Below are positions 55,077 to 64,000 of a DNA stretch of 64,000 nt, piece after piece. The position numbers and the translations under genes were made by a program. The stretch is from Chitinophaga agri (GTDB lineage: Bacteria; Bacteroidota; Bacteroidia; Chitinophagales; Chitinophagaceae). Location of the stretch: NCBI RefSeq assembly GCF_010093065.1, contig NZ_CP048113.1, forward strand, positions 248,001 through 312,000. Direction: 5' to 3'. Below the pieces are notes generated by a model, which was not told the DNA's origin, searched no databases, and saw only the letters and a program-made list of their open reading frames with translations. Each line of letters begins with the position of its first letter. Positions within the stretch are counted from its first letter, which is position 1.

Positions 55077-56666
55077 ATGAATACCTTACTGAGTGCTGTT
55101 AACAGGCGTATGTCCTGTTACAGAAGGTACTATCTATGCCTATGTAAACCAATTTTAGCCTTTATCTTATGTTTATGTTATGACGAGTCCTCCGGACAGG
55201 ACATCCGGATACAGAATCCTTCATTGGAAGGGATCATTAAAGAGAGTGCTGTACCCGAACATTGGCTACTTGTGTCAAGAACACCTGATATACAGCCGGG
55301 CATCTATGGCCAGACGTTGCCTGCATCCGACCAGCAAACGTATGTCGGTATGATCTGTGATTCCCGTACGCAGGAGGGAATTGCGCAGGAACTGGTACAA
55401 ACACTTGATTCTGGTAAGACATATGAAATCACATTCGATCTGGCGACCAGTGCTTATTATGGAAAGAAGATTGCCTATGGTTCACTGGTAGTGCATGGTA
55501 GTAATAGGAAAGGTGAGAGAGAAGATACCCTGTGGACTTCCGGCATCATCACCCACAAGACCTGGCAGAGTTATACAGCTCAGATTACGCCAAAGAAACG
55601 TTATCGGTATATTTCGTTCAGTCCGTATAAAATGCCGGAAGACACCAGTGCAACCGCGGTTTCGGTACTTATTGATCATCTGTCGGACCTGAGAGAGAGC
55701 ATCAAATTGCAGACAGTCTCTAAAAATACCTGCCTGGGACTGGCAAACGGATGGGTGTCGGTTAACGTAAAAGCACCTGATAGCTGTACCTATGAATGGC
55801 AGCCGGGGTCCTTTAAGACGCGCTCTGTCTCGGGACTTGCCGCCGGCAGATATAGGGTGTCTGTCCGAACGCACCAGGGTGCCACTTCCTATGCAGATGT
55901 CGATGTCCATACGTCTGATATACTGGCAGCAGTGCAGGTAGCCGCGCCCACCTGTAACGGAGAGAAGGATGCAGTGATCAGCATAGACGCCGCCGGTGGA
56001 CAGGCGCCTTACACATTTTACATCAACGAGGAAAAAGTTGGTCGTCAGTCGGGTGTCATAAAGAATCTGGCGGAAGGGAAGTATACAATTGTCGTAAAAG
56101 AGAGTGGTGGGTGCACAGAGAAAAAAGATGTAGAGATCAAGTCACCGGAGACACTCTCAATTGCCAGTGCTAAGACCAGGAACACCAGTTGCAGTGCGGT
56201 GACTGATGGTATGCTGACAGTGACGCCGCAGGGTGGTACCTATCCCTACACCTATAGTCTGTCAGGCAGGGCTGATCAGCAGGACAGTGTTTTTAACGGA
56301 CTGGCTCCCGGAGAATATCAGTATACGATCACAGACCAGCATCATTGCCAGATATCCCGGAGTTTTGTTATTGCAAAAGAATACAGAGATTGCGCCGTAT
56401 GGATGCCGAATGCCTTTAGTCCGAATGGTGATGGGCAGAATGATATATTCCGTGCGAAAGTTCATGATGCGGTAACCGATTTCCGGATGGCTGTTTATGG
56501 CAGATGGGGGCAACTGGTGTTTGAGAGTCGTAATCCAGATAATGGCTGGGACGGAAAAGAGAAAGGATCGGTTGTGCCAGCGGGCAGTTATTTATGGGTG
56601 GTGACCTATACCGACAGCAAGCAACAGGCGATACAACAAAAGGGCACCCTGGTGCTGGTAAGATAG
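55077..56666 (+). CDS. Type IX secretion cargo protein with type-B (gliding CTERM) sorting domain
   Basis: A 529-residue secreted protein. The N-terminal signal region is long and hydrophobic (ILAFILCLCYDESSGQ); ATG 55110 is a possible alternative start. A jelly-roll-like domain (residues 35-190: GSLVVHGSNRKGEREDTLWT) and two SprB-type beta repeats (AAGGQAPYTFYINEEKVG; TPQGGTYPYTYSLSG) precede the C-terminal domain (440-529) with MPNAFSPNGDGQNDIFR and VYGRWGQLVFES. Type-B cargo is usually secreted to the surface with PorP/SprF help. Function unknown. Confidence 0.88.
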   Translation: MNTLLSAVNRRMSCYRRYYLCLCKPILAFILCLCYDESSGQDIRIQNPSLEGIIKESAVPEHWLLVSRTPDIQPGIYGQTLPASDQQTYVGMICDSRTQEGIAQELVQTLDSGKTYEITFDLATSAYYGKKIAYGSLVVHGSNRKGEREDTLWTSGIITHKTWQSYTAQITPKKRYRYISFSPYKMPEDTSATAVSVLIDHLSDLRESIKLQTVSKNTCLGLANGWVSVNVKAPDSCTYEWQPGSFKTRSVSGLAAGRYRVSVRTHQGATSYADVDVHTSDILAAVQVAAPTCNGEKDAVISIDAAGGQAPYTFYINEEKVGRQSGVIKNLAEGKYTIVVKESGGCTEKKDVEIKSPETLSIASAKTRNTSCSAVTDGMLTVTPQGGTYPYTYSLSGRADQQDSVFNGLAPGEYQYTITDQHHCQISRSFVIAKEYRDCAVWMPNAFSPNGDGQNDIFRAKVHDAVTDFRMAVYGRWGQLVFESRNPDNGWDGKEKGSVVPAGSYLWVVTYTDSKQQAIQQKGTLVLVR

Positions 56667-56673
56667 CTTAAAA

Positions 56674-56712
56674 GAACAGGGGTTGCAGCTTTCCCGGCTG
56701 CAACCCCTGTTC
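56674..56712. terminator. Bidirectional terminator
   Basis: Perfect 16-bp stem GAACAGGGGTTGCAGC (56674-56689) with its complement (56697-56712) and a 7-base loop, between two convergent genes. An A-run on the left gives a T tract for the minus-strand transcript. Confidence 0.85.
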
Positions 56713-56747
56713 ATATACCTTTGTGTCGAATAAGGTAAGAGGTTAAC

Positions 56748-57065
56748 TTATTTTACGTGCTGATTCATGAGTTTAGCCAGCTCGAACATAGATATCTGAT
56801 CTTTCCCGCCGAATACTTTCTTCAGTTTTTCGTCAGCGTTGATATTACGCTTGTTCTGAGCGTCCTGCAGATTATGCTCTTTAATGTAATCCCAGATCTT
56901 TTTAGTGATCTCAGTTCTTGGCAGCGGCTCACTACCAATTACTGCGGCCAGTTCTGCGCTTGGAGTCAGAGGGGCTTTCAGACCTTTACCTGGTTCCTTT
57001 TCAGAAGCTGATTTAGTAGTGGTTTTTGCTGCTGGTTTTGCTGTCGTTTGTTTTGAAGTAGGCAT
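56748..57065 (-). CDS. SWIB/MDM2-domain protein
   Basis: A 105-residue protein. The first 35 residues are a Lys/Ala/Thr-rich basic tail (MPTSKQTTAKPAAKTTTKS). The rest is a SWIB domain: LAAVIGSEPLPRTEITKKIW, then YIKEHNLQDAQNKRNINADE and KLKKVFGGKDQISMFELAKL. Bacterial SWIB proteins are small, possibly nucleoid- or DNA-topology-associated. The basic tail fits DNA binding. Confidence 0.92.
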   Translation of the reverse strand: MPTSKQTTAKPAAKTTTKSASEKEPGKGLKAPLTPSAELAAVIGSEPLPRTEITKKIWDYIKEHNLQDAQNKRNINADEKLKKVFGGKDQISMFELAKLMNQHVK

Positions 57066-57217
57066 TGTAAACCTTTTTTATGATTGTAATACCCACGCAA
57101 CACCAAATACTATGCCCTAAATGCCAGATGTAAGCTTTTGATAAAGAAAGTGATAAAATAACTTTTATATCTTCGCAATATTGTCAGTGAACATCCCCTT
57201 ACCAAAGCTATACCTGC

Positions 57218-57421
57218 ATGTCGTCCTTCCATAAACAGTTAATACTGAATGAAGATACTGCCTTCTACCAGCTGGTGCTCTGCGCCGTGTTTGTAGCAGT
57301 AGTGCCTCCACAGCACCTCACAGGCGGTGAACGCCTATGTGAATGGCGTGGTGCGGTCTTTTATAGCAGGTACCTGGCAGGGGCCTTCTGCACCTTTCAG
57401 GAAGAAGAGGCACTAGTATAA
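57218..57421 (+). CDS. Doubtful short ORF
   Basis: A 67-codon frame (MSSFHKQLILNEDTAFYQL...) in an otherwise empty 402-base gap. No recognisable domain; a -7-like TATCTTCG box lies 43 bases upstream. It may be an accidental frame. The gap shows nothing else. Confidence 0.2.
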   Translation: MSSFHKQLILNEDTAFYQLVLCAVFVAVVPPQHLTGGERLCEWRGAVFYSRYLAGAFCTFQEEEALV

Positions 57422-57467
57422 TTAAAAGGGAAGCATTATTTTACGGTAACACATTCCCCGTAATTGT

Positions 57468-58256
57468 ATGTTCCGCCGTTACTGCAGAAAAACGCTTTAT
57501 TACATTCCATTTGTCGTAATACTCTTTGGTTTACAGGCATTTCAACCTGTTGGGCTGTCTACACCCCGCTTCCGTGTGCTGGCACTGGCAGAGAATGGGG
57601 GACATCATATTGCCTATTCAAGGGCAGCGAAGGTCTGGCTGGATCAGCTGGCGGGTGACAGCAATTTCGTCATTGACTACATTGATAATACGGAAAAGAT
57701 AGACAGTACCTACCTCTCACAATATCGCCTGTTCATTCAGCTGGACTATCCGCCCTACGCCTGGAAAGACAAGGCTGTGAAAGCTTTCGAACAGTATGTG
57801 AACGAGGGCAGGGGAGGCTGGATCGGTTTCCATCATGCGACATTGCTGGGAGAATTTGATGGATACGGGATCTGGCCCTGGTTTTACGCCTTTATGGGGC
57901 AGATCAGGTTTAAAGACTATATAGCGGGTTTGGCGTCCGGCGATGTACATGTAGAGGATGCTGCCCACCCTGTCCTGGAGGGTGTTCCACCGGTGTTTAA
58001 AATAAAGACGGAAGAATGGTATACGTATGATAACAGTCCGCGGGCACATGTACATGTCCTGGCCAACGTAGATGAGCATTCTTACCAGCCTGCATCCTCC
58101 AAAACAATGGGTGACCATCCGGTTATATGGACCAATCCGGCCTATAAAGCACGCAATGTGTATATTTTTATGGGGCATTCTCCCGACCTTTTTGAAAATA
58201 ACAGCTACCTGACACTCTTCAAAAACGCGATTTTCTGGGCTTCCGGACAGAAATAG
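57468..58256 (+). CDS. Secreted ThuA-domain protein
   Basis: A 262-residue protein with N-terminal hydrophobic signal (YYIPFVVILFGLQAFQPVG). The ThuA fold (class-I glutamine-amidotransferase-like) is seen as FRVLALAENGGHHIAYSRAA, FEQYVNEGRGGWIGFHHATL, and the C-terminal HPVIWTNPAYKARNVYIFMG with GHSPDLFENN. The family is linked to trehalose and other sugar use; activity is unknown. Confidence 0.88.
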   Translation: MFRRYCRKTLYYIPFVVILFGLQAFQPVGLSTPRFRVLALAENGGHHIAYSRAAKVWLDQLAGDSNFVIDYIDNTEKIDSTYLSQYRLFIQLDYPPYAWKDKAVKAFEQYVNEGRGGWIGFHHATLLGEFDGYGIWPWFYAFMGQIRFKDYIAGLASGDVHVEDAAHPVLEGVPPVFKIKTEEWYTYDNSPRAHVHVLANVDEHSYQPASSKTMGDHPVIWTNPAYKARNVYIFMGHSPDLFENNSYLTLFKNAIFWASGQK

Positions 58257-58709
58257 GGTGCAATTTTCGTCATGAAATTGTCACATATTATCTGTTTGAC
58301 GACTTTTTTTACGGCAAAGCGATTTTCTGAAAAAGGTGAAAAATCATACGAAGAATGTATTGACGGTTGATGTTACCAATCGGTTTCATTTGCCCGAAAC
58401 GGGCAAAAAAGGGTGAAAATGTGGTAAAAAATTACCATGCATATTCACGCAGACAATTTACTGTATGTTTATACATACAACAAACGTGTCAGCCCGTAGC
58501 AACCTATTCCTTCAACAATAAATCTTCGTTAACCAAGGATTAACAACTTTCTAATTAGCAAAGTCTTAATATTGCATTAACAATCCGCTGTAAGGGTAGC
58601 CCCAGTTGCCAAATGCGATTCGACAACTGGGGTTAACAAACAATGGATGAAAGACCGGCTTTCCATTCATGGTTGGCCGTTTCCTTTTTATACAAACTCC
58701 TCTGCATAA
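58257..58709. other. Intergenic region with hairpins
   Basis: AT-rich gap without gene. A perfect 8-bp stem TTTGCCCG/CGGGCAAA with AAA loop (58389-58407) and a 9-bp stem CCCCAGTTG/CAACTGGGG with a 15-base loop (58600-58632) occur; neither has a good T tract. They may be regulatory or remnants. Confidence 0.45.
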
Positions 58710-58740
58710 AAAAAGAGCGTTCTATATGAACGCTCTTTTT
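58710..58740. terminator. Bidirectional terminator
   Basis: AAAAAGAGCGTTC and its complement around a 5-base TATAT loop, ending in TTTTT; A-run and T-run on both sides. It sits 16 bases beyond the 3' end of the minus-strand gene at 58757. Confidence 0.85.
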
Positions 58741-58756
58741 GTTTTATGTCTTAGGT

Positions 58757-59761
58757 TCAGACAGCCACAGATAAGGGCTGCCGTAGTTTGCGCGCTTTGC
58801 TGTCCCCATAGTCAGTCTTACCAGACGAGATCTGCCAGGTATCAAAACCCGGATATAACTCCGGACCGTATGCCTTACATGCATACAATATCTCCGGCCT
58901 TCCTGCAAGTCCTTCCAGCAGCAAATGCTGCATACCCGTTTTCTGACCCAGCATAACAGCTTCGTGCAGGAGCACCCGTAAGGGCGCATCAAACAGGAAA
59001 TTTTCATGCGTAGCAGCGATGTGAAGTTTCATCAGGTCATTACAGCATGTCAGTAACGCACCAGCAGCTGTTTGCATACCCTGACCCGCTAAGAGCAGAC
59101 ACGCATCAAATCCTCCCGGACGTAGCATTTGTCTGAACCATGCTTTATCATAATGAGCCGCAGCCTGTTGATTCAATGCTCCCAGGTTCCGGCGGAATAT
59201 CTCTCCGAAAGCATCCACATCATGGATAGCCAGTGCCTGACGCACAGTATATCCTTTACGTTGAAGCAGGGATAACCGATTGCCGAAATCTTCCCCATAA
59301 TGTTCCGGCTGCATGCCCGTACCCGGTGTGATCTGGATAAGCATGCTCTCAGGGTTTTTCCGGAGTACCCCCAGGCTGATTGGTTTAAAGTTTTTATGTA
59401 TTAAAGGATGTAGCTGAACAGATACGCTTATAATTGTATGCTGTTCCATGAAAAGCCTGAACATGCGCTCAAAACGCTCCTGCATGCCACTGTTCAGCAA
59501 TGCGAAATTGGTGCTGCAAAGTGGCCCTGCATAACTGTGAAGGGAGTACTGGCGAACACCGTTCGTCTCACCTTCCGATTTTCTGATAACGGGCAACGCA
59601 ATGAATTCGTTCTGTTCTTCATAGACAAGCAGCAACGGCTCTCCGTCTGCAGCCGTGCTGTGATAGTGCCAGGAATGATTAAAGTCAGACATATGGGCGT
59701 TTCTTACAAAACGGTCCCAACGCCTGTTATCATAAATGGTCACAACGTTAAAGGACATCAT
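58757..59761 (-). CDS. GNAT/FemAB-like acyltransferase superfamily protein
   Basis: A 334-residue protein. Start at 59761 (MMSFNVVTIYDN) is chosen over 59812, whose extension has no character. The N-terminal half resembles FemAB-like folds (WHYHSTAADGEPLLLVYEEQ; LHSYAGPL); the second half has FRRNLGALNQQAAAHYDKAW and AAGALLTCCNDLMKLHIAAT, the BioF2-like acetyltransferase pattern. Substrate unknown; members often act on exopolysaccharide or peptidoglycan precursors. Confidence 0.72.
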   Translation of the reverse strand: MMSFNVVTIYDNRRWDRFVRNAHMSDFNHSWHYHSTAADGEPLLLVYEEQNEFIALPVIRKSEGETNGVRQYSLHSYAGPLCSTNFALLNSGMQERFERMFRLFMEQHTIISVSVQLHPLIHKNFKPISLGVLRKNPESMLIQITPGTGMQPEHYGEDFGNRLSLLQRKGYTVRQALAIHDVDAFGEIFRRNLGALNQQAAAHYDKAWFRQMLRPGGFDACLLLAGQGMQTAAGALLTCCNDLMKLHIAATHENFLFDAPLRVLLHEAVMLGQKTGMQHLLLEGLAGRPEILYACKAYGPELYPGFDTWQISSGKTDYGDSKARKLRQPLSVAV

Positions 59762-60219
59762 TAAAACTGATTTTTCAATAAAGGATCTAAAAGTGTACCG
59801 GCAAAATGTCAAGATAATTTTAGTAATGGCAATCGGGCTTAAAAAATATATATTTCTAAACCTTATAGCATGGTCTTTAATAATATGGTTAACTGGGATT
59901 TATTAGGACTGCTAATTTCAAAACGATTATGGTATTGTTTTTGTAAAGCTGCCCTTAGTTAATCATGACAATCTGTTACACTATGAAAAGCACACAATAA
60001 AGGAGTAAATTTCCTTTTTCTGTCCCATGGTTAATCTCGAAGACGCAACCCCTATGCCATTGGAGTAATTGGCTGTAAACCAACGATATTGGGCGTTTTT
60101 CCTATGGAGTTATGCTCCAACATATTGGAGAACTCTAACCGCATACACGAAATACTGGAGTTGTAACCCGAAAGCAACAATGGTTTCCGGGAAATCTATT
60201 TATGCAATAGTTAGGAACT
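59762..60219. other. Intergenic region upstream of the sigma-54 activator
   Basis: AT-rich gap between divergent genes. The right part carries the TGGAG repeat cluster listed separately. No gene was found. Confidence 0.5.
60058..60162 (+). promoter_or_regulatory. TGGAG repeat cluster, candidate operator
   Basis: Four TGGAG units at 60061, 60105, 60126 and 60156, each flanked by T/A-rich bases. One belongs to a 6-bp inverted pair CTCCAA-CATA-TTGGAG (60115-60130). The cluster ends 57 bases before the regulator start. Function is inferred from pattern only. Confidence 0.4.
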
Positions 60220-61770
60220 ATGAATCTGTTAGCATTGATTGAACTGTTATTACCCGAAGGGACATTGCCGGAAATACAGTTAGAGAATGGAAGAGTGGAT
60301 TGGAAAGAAGCAATAGGATCACTCAGGAACGAAGAGGACCTTTTTGCACTTGTACATTCTTTGTTGAAGCCTTATCTGCATACTGTATCTGTTTTGATAG
60401 GCATTGCTGATGTCAATGGTGTCATCAGCCACTGGTGGCATAAGACAGACGGTTTAAAATTGTTACCGCTGCCCGCCAAAGTCAGTGAGCACTTTATTCA
60501 GGATAACATTGCGGGCGTTCTGGAAATGTATGCACCAGACAGAAGATCTGCCCTGCAAACGACGTTATTCAACAGCGGCGTCAGGGAAATGCTGATGGTG
60601 CCATTGCGTAACCATACCAGTAACTTCGGTTTTCTGTGTATTCTGGCTAAGCAACATAACACCTTTCCCCAGGTGCTGCAGATTGCCGTGAAAAGGCATG
60701 CCGGCCTCCTGTCCGCTGCCACGCTGAAGCTCATGCTACTGGAAGCATTGCCCCAATGGCTCCAGGAAGAAGATATGGGCGACATGCAAGGGCAGGAGCT
60801 AATGATGTACAATGACCTGCTGCCTGCCAAACTGGTAAGTGGTATCGCATTGAGACCTGTTATTCAGCAGGTCAGACAGGTAGCCCCCACTGATGCAACT
60901 GTCCTGCTGACCGGCGAAACTGGTACAGGCAAAGAACTGTTTGCCGAAGCCATTCACCTGGCATCTGAACGGCAGCACAAGTCCTTCGTCAAAGTGAACT
61001 GCGCTGCATTACCTCCACAGTTGATAGAGTCCGAACTGTTCGGCCATGAGAAAGGTGCTTTTACCGGTGCTATCAACCGCCGTATCGGCAAGTTTGAAAT
61101 GGCGGAAGGGGGTACCCTCTTCCTCGATGAAATAGGGGAATTACCGCTTGATATGCAGGCAAAATTACTCCGGGTCATTCAGGAGAAGGAAATAGAACGT
61201 ATAGGTGGCAGTGACACTATTCCCGTGAATGTGCGCATCATCGCCGCTACCAACAGAACGCTGGAAGATGAAGTGCAGGCGGGTCGTTTCCGGCCTGACC
61301 TGTATTACCGGCTGTACGTGTTCCCCATACACCTGCCCGCCTTACGTGAACGGCGTGAAGATATCCCGCTGTTGTTACAGCACTTTGCACGTAATGCCGC
61401 CCTCAAATACGGTAAGCAGGTACGCGCTATCGCACCCGCTTCTGTAATGGCTTTAACCGATTACAGCTGGCCGGGAAACATACGGGAGATGGAACATATG
61501 GTGGAACGTGCTGTCATCTTAAATGAAGCGCCACAGATCACCATCGATGTCCCGCAGGGGCATAAGTCCTATCAGAAGGATCACAGCCCGTCCATGCCGC
61601 TGCTGACATTGGCAGAAACAGAAAGGCAAACCATTATCCGTGCCCTCCGTTATGCCAACGGAAGGATCAGGGGTCCCCAGGGTGCGGCCGATCTACTGGA
61701 TATAAAACCTACCACCCTGGAGGCCAGGATGAAAAAGTTAGGTATCGTGAAGGAACATATTGTGCGCTGA
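60220..61770 (+). CDS. Sigma-54-dependent transcriptional activator
   Basis: A 516-residue activator. The N-terminal 190 residues look like a GAF-type sensory domain ([24 protein letters not shown] region around residue 105), without a receiver. The AAA+ domain has Walker [11 protein letters not shown], the GAFTGA loop that contacts sigma-54, and [20 protein letters not shown]. The C-terminal Fis-type helix-turn-helix contains [20 protein letters not shown]. It converges on the response-regulator gene with a single base between stop codons. Targets are unknown; the repeat cluster upstream may be autoregulatory. Confidence 0.92.
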   Translation: MNLLALIELLLPEGTLPEIQLENGRVDWKEAIGSLRNEEDLFALVHSLLKPYLHTVSVLIGIADVNGVISHWWHKTDGLKLLPLPAKVSEHFIQDNIAGVLEMYAPDRRSALQTTLFNSGVREMLMVPLRNHTSNFGFLCILAKQHNTFPQVLQIAVKRHAGLLSAATLKLMLLEALPQWLQEEDMGDMQGQELMMYNDLLPAKLVSGIALRPVIQQVRQVAPTDATVLLTGETGTGKELFAEAIHLASERQHKSFVKVNCAALPPQLIESELFGHEKGAFTGAINRRIGKFEMAEGGTLFLDEIGELPLDMQAKLLRVIQEKEIERIGGSDTIPVNVRIIAATNRTLEDEVQAGRFRPDLYYRLYVFPIHLPALRERREDIPLLLQHFARNAALKYGKQVRAIAPASVMALTDYSWPGNIREMEHMVERAVILNEAPQITIDVPQGHKSYQKDHSPSMPLLTLAETERQTIIRALRYANGRIRGPQGAADLLDIKPTTLEARMKKLGIVKEHIVR

Positions 61771-61771
61771 G

Positions 61772-62461
61772 CTACTGTTTGCTCAGCGTAATGCCATGAC
61801 CAAACGCGAACTTTACCAGGGCATTCGGTCCTGAAAGCTGTAGCTTTTTGGTGATGTTATGCCGGTGATTATCTACCGTCCGTACACTGATACACTTGGT
61901 GGAAGCAATATCCCTGCTGCTCATTCCCCTGGCGATCATATCCAGGATCTTGGCTTCGGTCTTGCTCAGCCGCTCATTGATCGGATGTGTACCCTCCACG
62001 TACAGCTGATGGATCAGTGCCTCCCGCGGCATACCGTTTTCCCGTATATGCTGATACCTGTTCAGGCGCGACTGGATACTCTTGAGCAGTTCTTCGCCGG
62101 TAAACGGAAATACCAGGAAATCGTCCGCACCCAGGTTCATTCCCTTCCTGATGTTGGCTGTCACATTCAGCCGGTTGAACAGGACAAAAGGCAGGTGTTT
62201 CAGGGTAGGATCATCCCGCAGAGAGATCAGGAACTGGTAGCCGGAGCTGTCGGCTACTAATACGTCACACAGGATAAGGTCTGGCTGCTGGTGATTGGAA
62301 AAGTTAATGGCATCGGCAATCGTATTGGCCGTAATAACATCATACATAGGTAACAACAGCTGCCGGAATTTCCGCAAAATAGCAACATCTCCTGTTACCA
62401 GCAGGATGCGTGAATGAGGGGCCTCCTGAAGGCCGGAGGTGGCCGGATAAGGTGTATTCAT
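61772..62461 (-). CDS. LuxR/NarL-type response regulator with degenerate receiver
   Basis: A 229-residue protein. The receiver domain (residues 15-135) keeps the phosphoacceptor Asp in LILCDVLVADSSGYQF, but the acidic pair is reduced to VTGD, the Thr position reads LFNR, and the usual Lys of KPF is Phe (FLVFPF). The C-terminal HTH is normal: LSKTEAKILDMIARGMSSRD and SVRTVDNHRHNITKKLQL. So DNA binding is likely intact while phosphorylation may be altered. Confidence 0.88.
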   Translation of the reverse strand: MNTPYPATSGLQEAPHSRILLVTGDVAILRKFRQLLLPMYDVITANTIADAINFSNHQQPDLILCDVLVADSSGYQFLISLRDDPTLKHLPFVLFNRLNVTANIRKGMNLGADDFLVFPFTGEELLKSIQSRLNRYQHIRENGMPREALIHQLYVEGTHPINERLSKTEAKILDMIARGMSSRDIASTKCISVRTVDNHRHNITKKLQLSGPNALVKFAFGHGITLSKQ

Positions 62462-62689
62462 GGTACATGGTTTATCTCCGATACGATCGGAAATGTTTTA
62501 TTAGGTTAATACTCGCCTTTTAATGGTTAATGAATGTGGCTGGCTCTTTAAGCCATTCATGACAAGGTTAATAGAATAATAACAAGTAGTGAGGCTTTGG
62601 AAGAAAGATATGGGATTTTTTGGTCTCTGTATAAAAGCAGCGTACTGTAGTAAAGGTATGGAAATTATTGCAACTAATTGATTTAGTAT

Positions 62690-62723
62690 GTAAAAAAGGC
62701 AATATCAGGATGATATTGCCTTT
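62690..62723 (-). terminator. Rho-independent terminator of the dehydrogenase gene
   Basis: 13-bp stem AAAGGCAATATCA / TGATATTGCCTTT around GGA, with an A-run giving TTTTTTA in the minus-strand transcript; 20 bases after the dehydrogenase stop. Confidence 0.85.
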
Positions 62724-62743
62724 CTGAATATTAGCCGTAGCAG

Positions 62744-64000
62744 TTACAGTCGCCCGTCTACAATGTCCCTGTCAATGCAGGCCTTTGTATCAAAAATGAC
62801 AGTATTACTGCTACTATATTTTTTGAAATCGAATGTAAGGAACTCCCGGTGTGCTACCGCAATGACCATGGCATCAAATATTTCATCTCCCGTCAGCCGG
62901 GTAATGATATCAATGCCATATTCTCTTTTCACTTCCTCCTGGTCTGCCCAGGGATCATATACGGTCACTGCCAGCCCGTATTGCAGCAGTTCATGGTAAA
63001 TATCGATCACCCGCGTATTACGTACGTCCGGACAATTTTCCTTAAATGTGATCCCCATGATCAGTGCGCGGGCTCCCTTGATCTTATGGTCCTTGTCGAT
63101 CATCAGTTTCACCACCTTGTTCGCTACAAAATAGCCCATCTGGTCATTCACCCTTCTGCCGGAGAGGATCACCTGCGGATGGTACCCCAGTGATTCCGCC
63201 TTATGGGCCAGGTAATAGGGGTCCACGCCAATGCAGTGCCCTCCGACCAGTCCCGGTTTGTAACGCAGGAAGTTCCATTTGGTGGCCGCTGCCTCTATCA
63301 CGTCGTTTGTGTCAATACCAATACGGTCAAAGATCAGTGCCAGTTCATTCACGAACGATATATTCACATCCCGCTGGGCGTTTTCGATCGCTTTGGATGC
63401 TTCTGCCACCTTGATGCTGGGTGCTTTATGTGTACCGGCCGTGATAATGGACGCATATAGTGCGTCAATGCGGGTAGCAATATCGGGTGTAGAGCCGCTG
63501 GTCACCTTTTTGATCCGGGTGAGTGTATTGACCTTATCACCTGGATTGATCCTTTCGGGTGAATAACCCACAAAGAAGTCCTGGTTGTACCGTAAACCGG
63601 AGTGTTGCTCCAGTACAGGCACACAATCGTCTTCCGTACATCCAGGGTAAACCGTGGATTCATAGATCACAATATCACCTGGTTTCAGCACACTTCCCAG
63701 CATGGCCGTAGCATTCAGGAGGAAGGTGAGGTCGGGCGATTTAAATTCGTCTATGGGAGTGGGTACGGTAACAATAAAGATGCTGTATGCTTTCAGGTCA
63801 TTGATATCTGAAGAAAAACGCAGACCGGCACCGGCTCCGGGTTGCTTTCCGGTAGCGAGCAGGGTGTGCAGGGCTTCGATATCAGCTTCGCGGGTTTTAT
63901 CCTGTCCGTTGCATAATTCACCGACACGTGTCTCATTTATATCAAATCCGAGCACGGGATATTTTCTGGCAAATTCAATGGCAAGGGGCAGGCCCACGTA
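62744..64000 (-). CDS. Nucleotide-sugar dehydrogenase, TviB/WbpA/WecC family (5' end cut by window)
   Basis: NAD-dependent oxidation of a UDP-N-acetylhexosamine to the uronate. The reading is open to the window edge (YVGLPLAIEF continues the family NAD motif GLGYVGLP), so the GTG at 63997 is not the start. Features: VTVPTPIDEFKSPDL, IYESTVYPGCTEDDCVPVLE, VGGHCIGVDPYYLAHKAESL with the catalytic Cys, and the C-terminal GITFKENCPDVRNTRVID. About 418 residues are visible. It may supply a uronic acid for the polysaccharide. Confidence 0.92.
   Translation of the reverse strand, partial: YVGLPLAIEFARKYPVLGFDINETRVGELCNGQDKTREADIEALHTLLATGKQPGAGAGLRFSSDINDLKAYSIFIVTVPTPIDEFKSPDLTFLLNATAMLGSVLKPGDIVIYESTVYPGCTEDDCVPVLEQHSGLRYNQDFFVGYSPERINPGDKVNTLTRIKKVTSGSTPDIATRIDALYASIITAGTHKAPSIKVAEASKAIENAQRDVNISFVNELALIFDRIGIDTNDVIEAAATKWNFLRYKPGLVGGHCIGVDPYYLAHKAESLGYHPQVILSGRRVNDQMGYFVANKVVKLMIDKDHKIKGARALIMGITFKENCPDVRNTRVIDIYHELLQYGLAVTVYDPWADQEEVKREYGIDIITRLTGDEIFDAMVIAVAHREFLTFDFKKYSSSNTVIFDTKACIDRDIVDGRL

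Overview
The window looks like a chromosomal segment of a Bacteroidota bacterium, most likely family Chitinophagaceae (Chitinophaga-like). This rests on gene families only: SusC/SusD pairs with an STN-type SusC, a type IX secretion type-B (gliding CTERM) protein, a FimB/Mfa2-like lipoprotein, a SWIB protein, and promoter -7 boxes of the TAnnTTTG type. No rRNA, tRNA, insertion sequence, prophage or CRISPR array was recognised. Both ends cut through genes: a SusC at the left and a nucleotide-sugar dehydrogenase at the right.

Positions 1-22562 form a polysaccharide utilisation locus, all on the + strand. The order is SusC(STN)-SusD, a GH38-like enzyme, an SGNH hydrolase, a GH92 alpha-mannosidase, SusD, two small lipoproteins, SusC, SusD, SusC, and the 5' stub of a GH2 enzyme. 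GH92 plus a GH38 relative points to alpha-mannosides such as N-glycans or mannan. The STN domain suggests control by a FecR/ECF-sigma pair upstream of the window. The GH38-like protein has lost the usual metal-site and nucleophile motifs, and the GH2 gene is truncated after about 130 codons.

Positions 22586-29117 are mixed housekeeping and regulatory genes: two proteins of unknown function, a nucleotidyltransferase, two AraC regulators, a GNAT acetyltransferase, an MDR oxidoreductase and a small zinc-ribbon protein. A nearly 80-bp perfect odd palindrome (28350-28426) lies here.

Positions 29854-53731 are a Wzx/Wzy-type exopolysaccharide or O-antigen operon. The biosynthetic logic reads well. 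A WbpM-like dehydratase, a WbpV-like reductase and a WbpL-like transferase would put a QuiNAc-type sugar on the lipid carrier. CapE/CapF/CapG homologues would make UDP-L-FucNAc, and a WbuB-like transferase would add it. Wza/Wzc-like proteins, a flippase and a polymerase complete export. Embedded in it, at 35143-38864, is a legionaminic-acid module in the usual order (legB-legC-neuD-legI-legG-ptmE-legF). Only legB, legI and ptmE are full length. legC, the neuD-like gene, legG and legF survive as short termini, some still with their original ATGA-type overlaps. This is the most striking thing in the window and was found by reading the short gaps between the intact genes.

Positions 53894-64000 hold a FimB/Mfa2-like lipoprotein, a type-B T9SS cargo protein, a SWIB protein, a ThuA-domain protein, a GNAT/FemAB-like protein, a sigma-54 activator with a repeat-rich upstream region, a LuxR-type response regulator with a degenerate receiver, and a UDP-sugar dehydrogenase. 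No wholly new system was identified. The strongest leads are the collapsed nonulosonate module, the palindrome and the divergent GH38-like enzyme.
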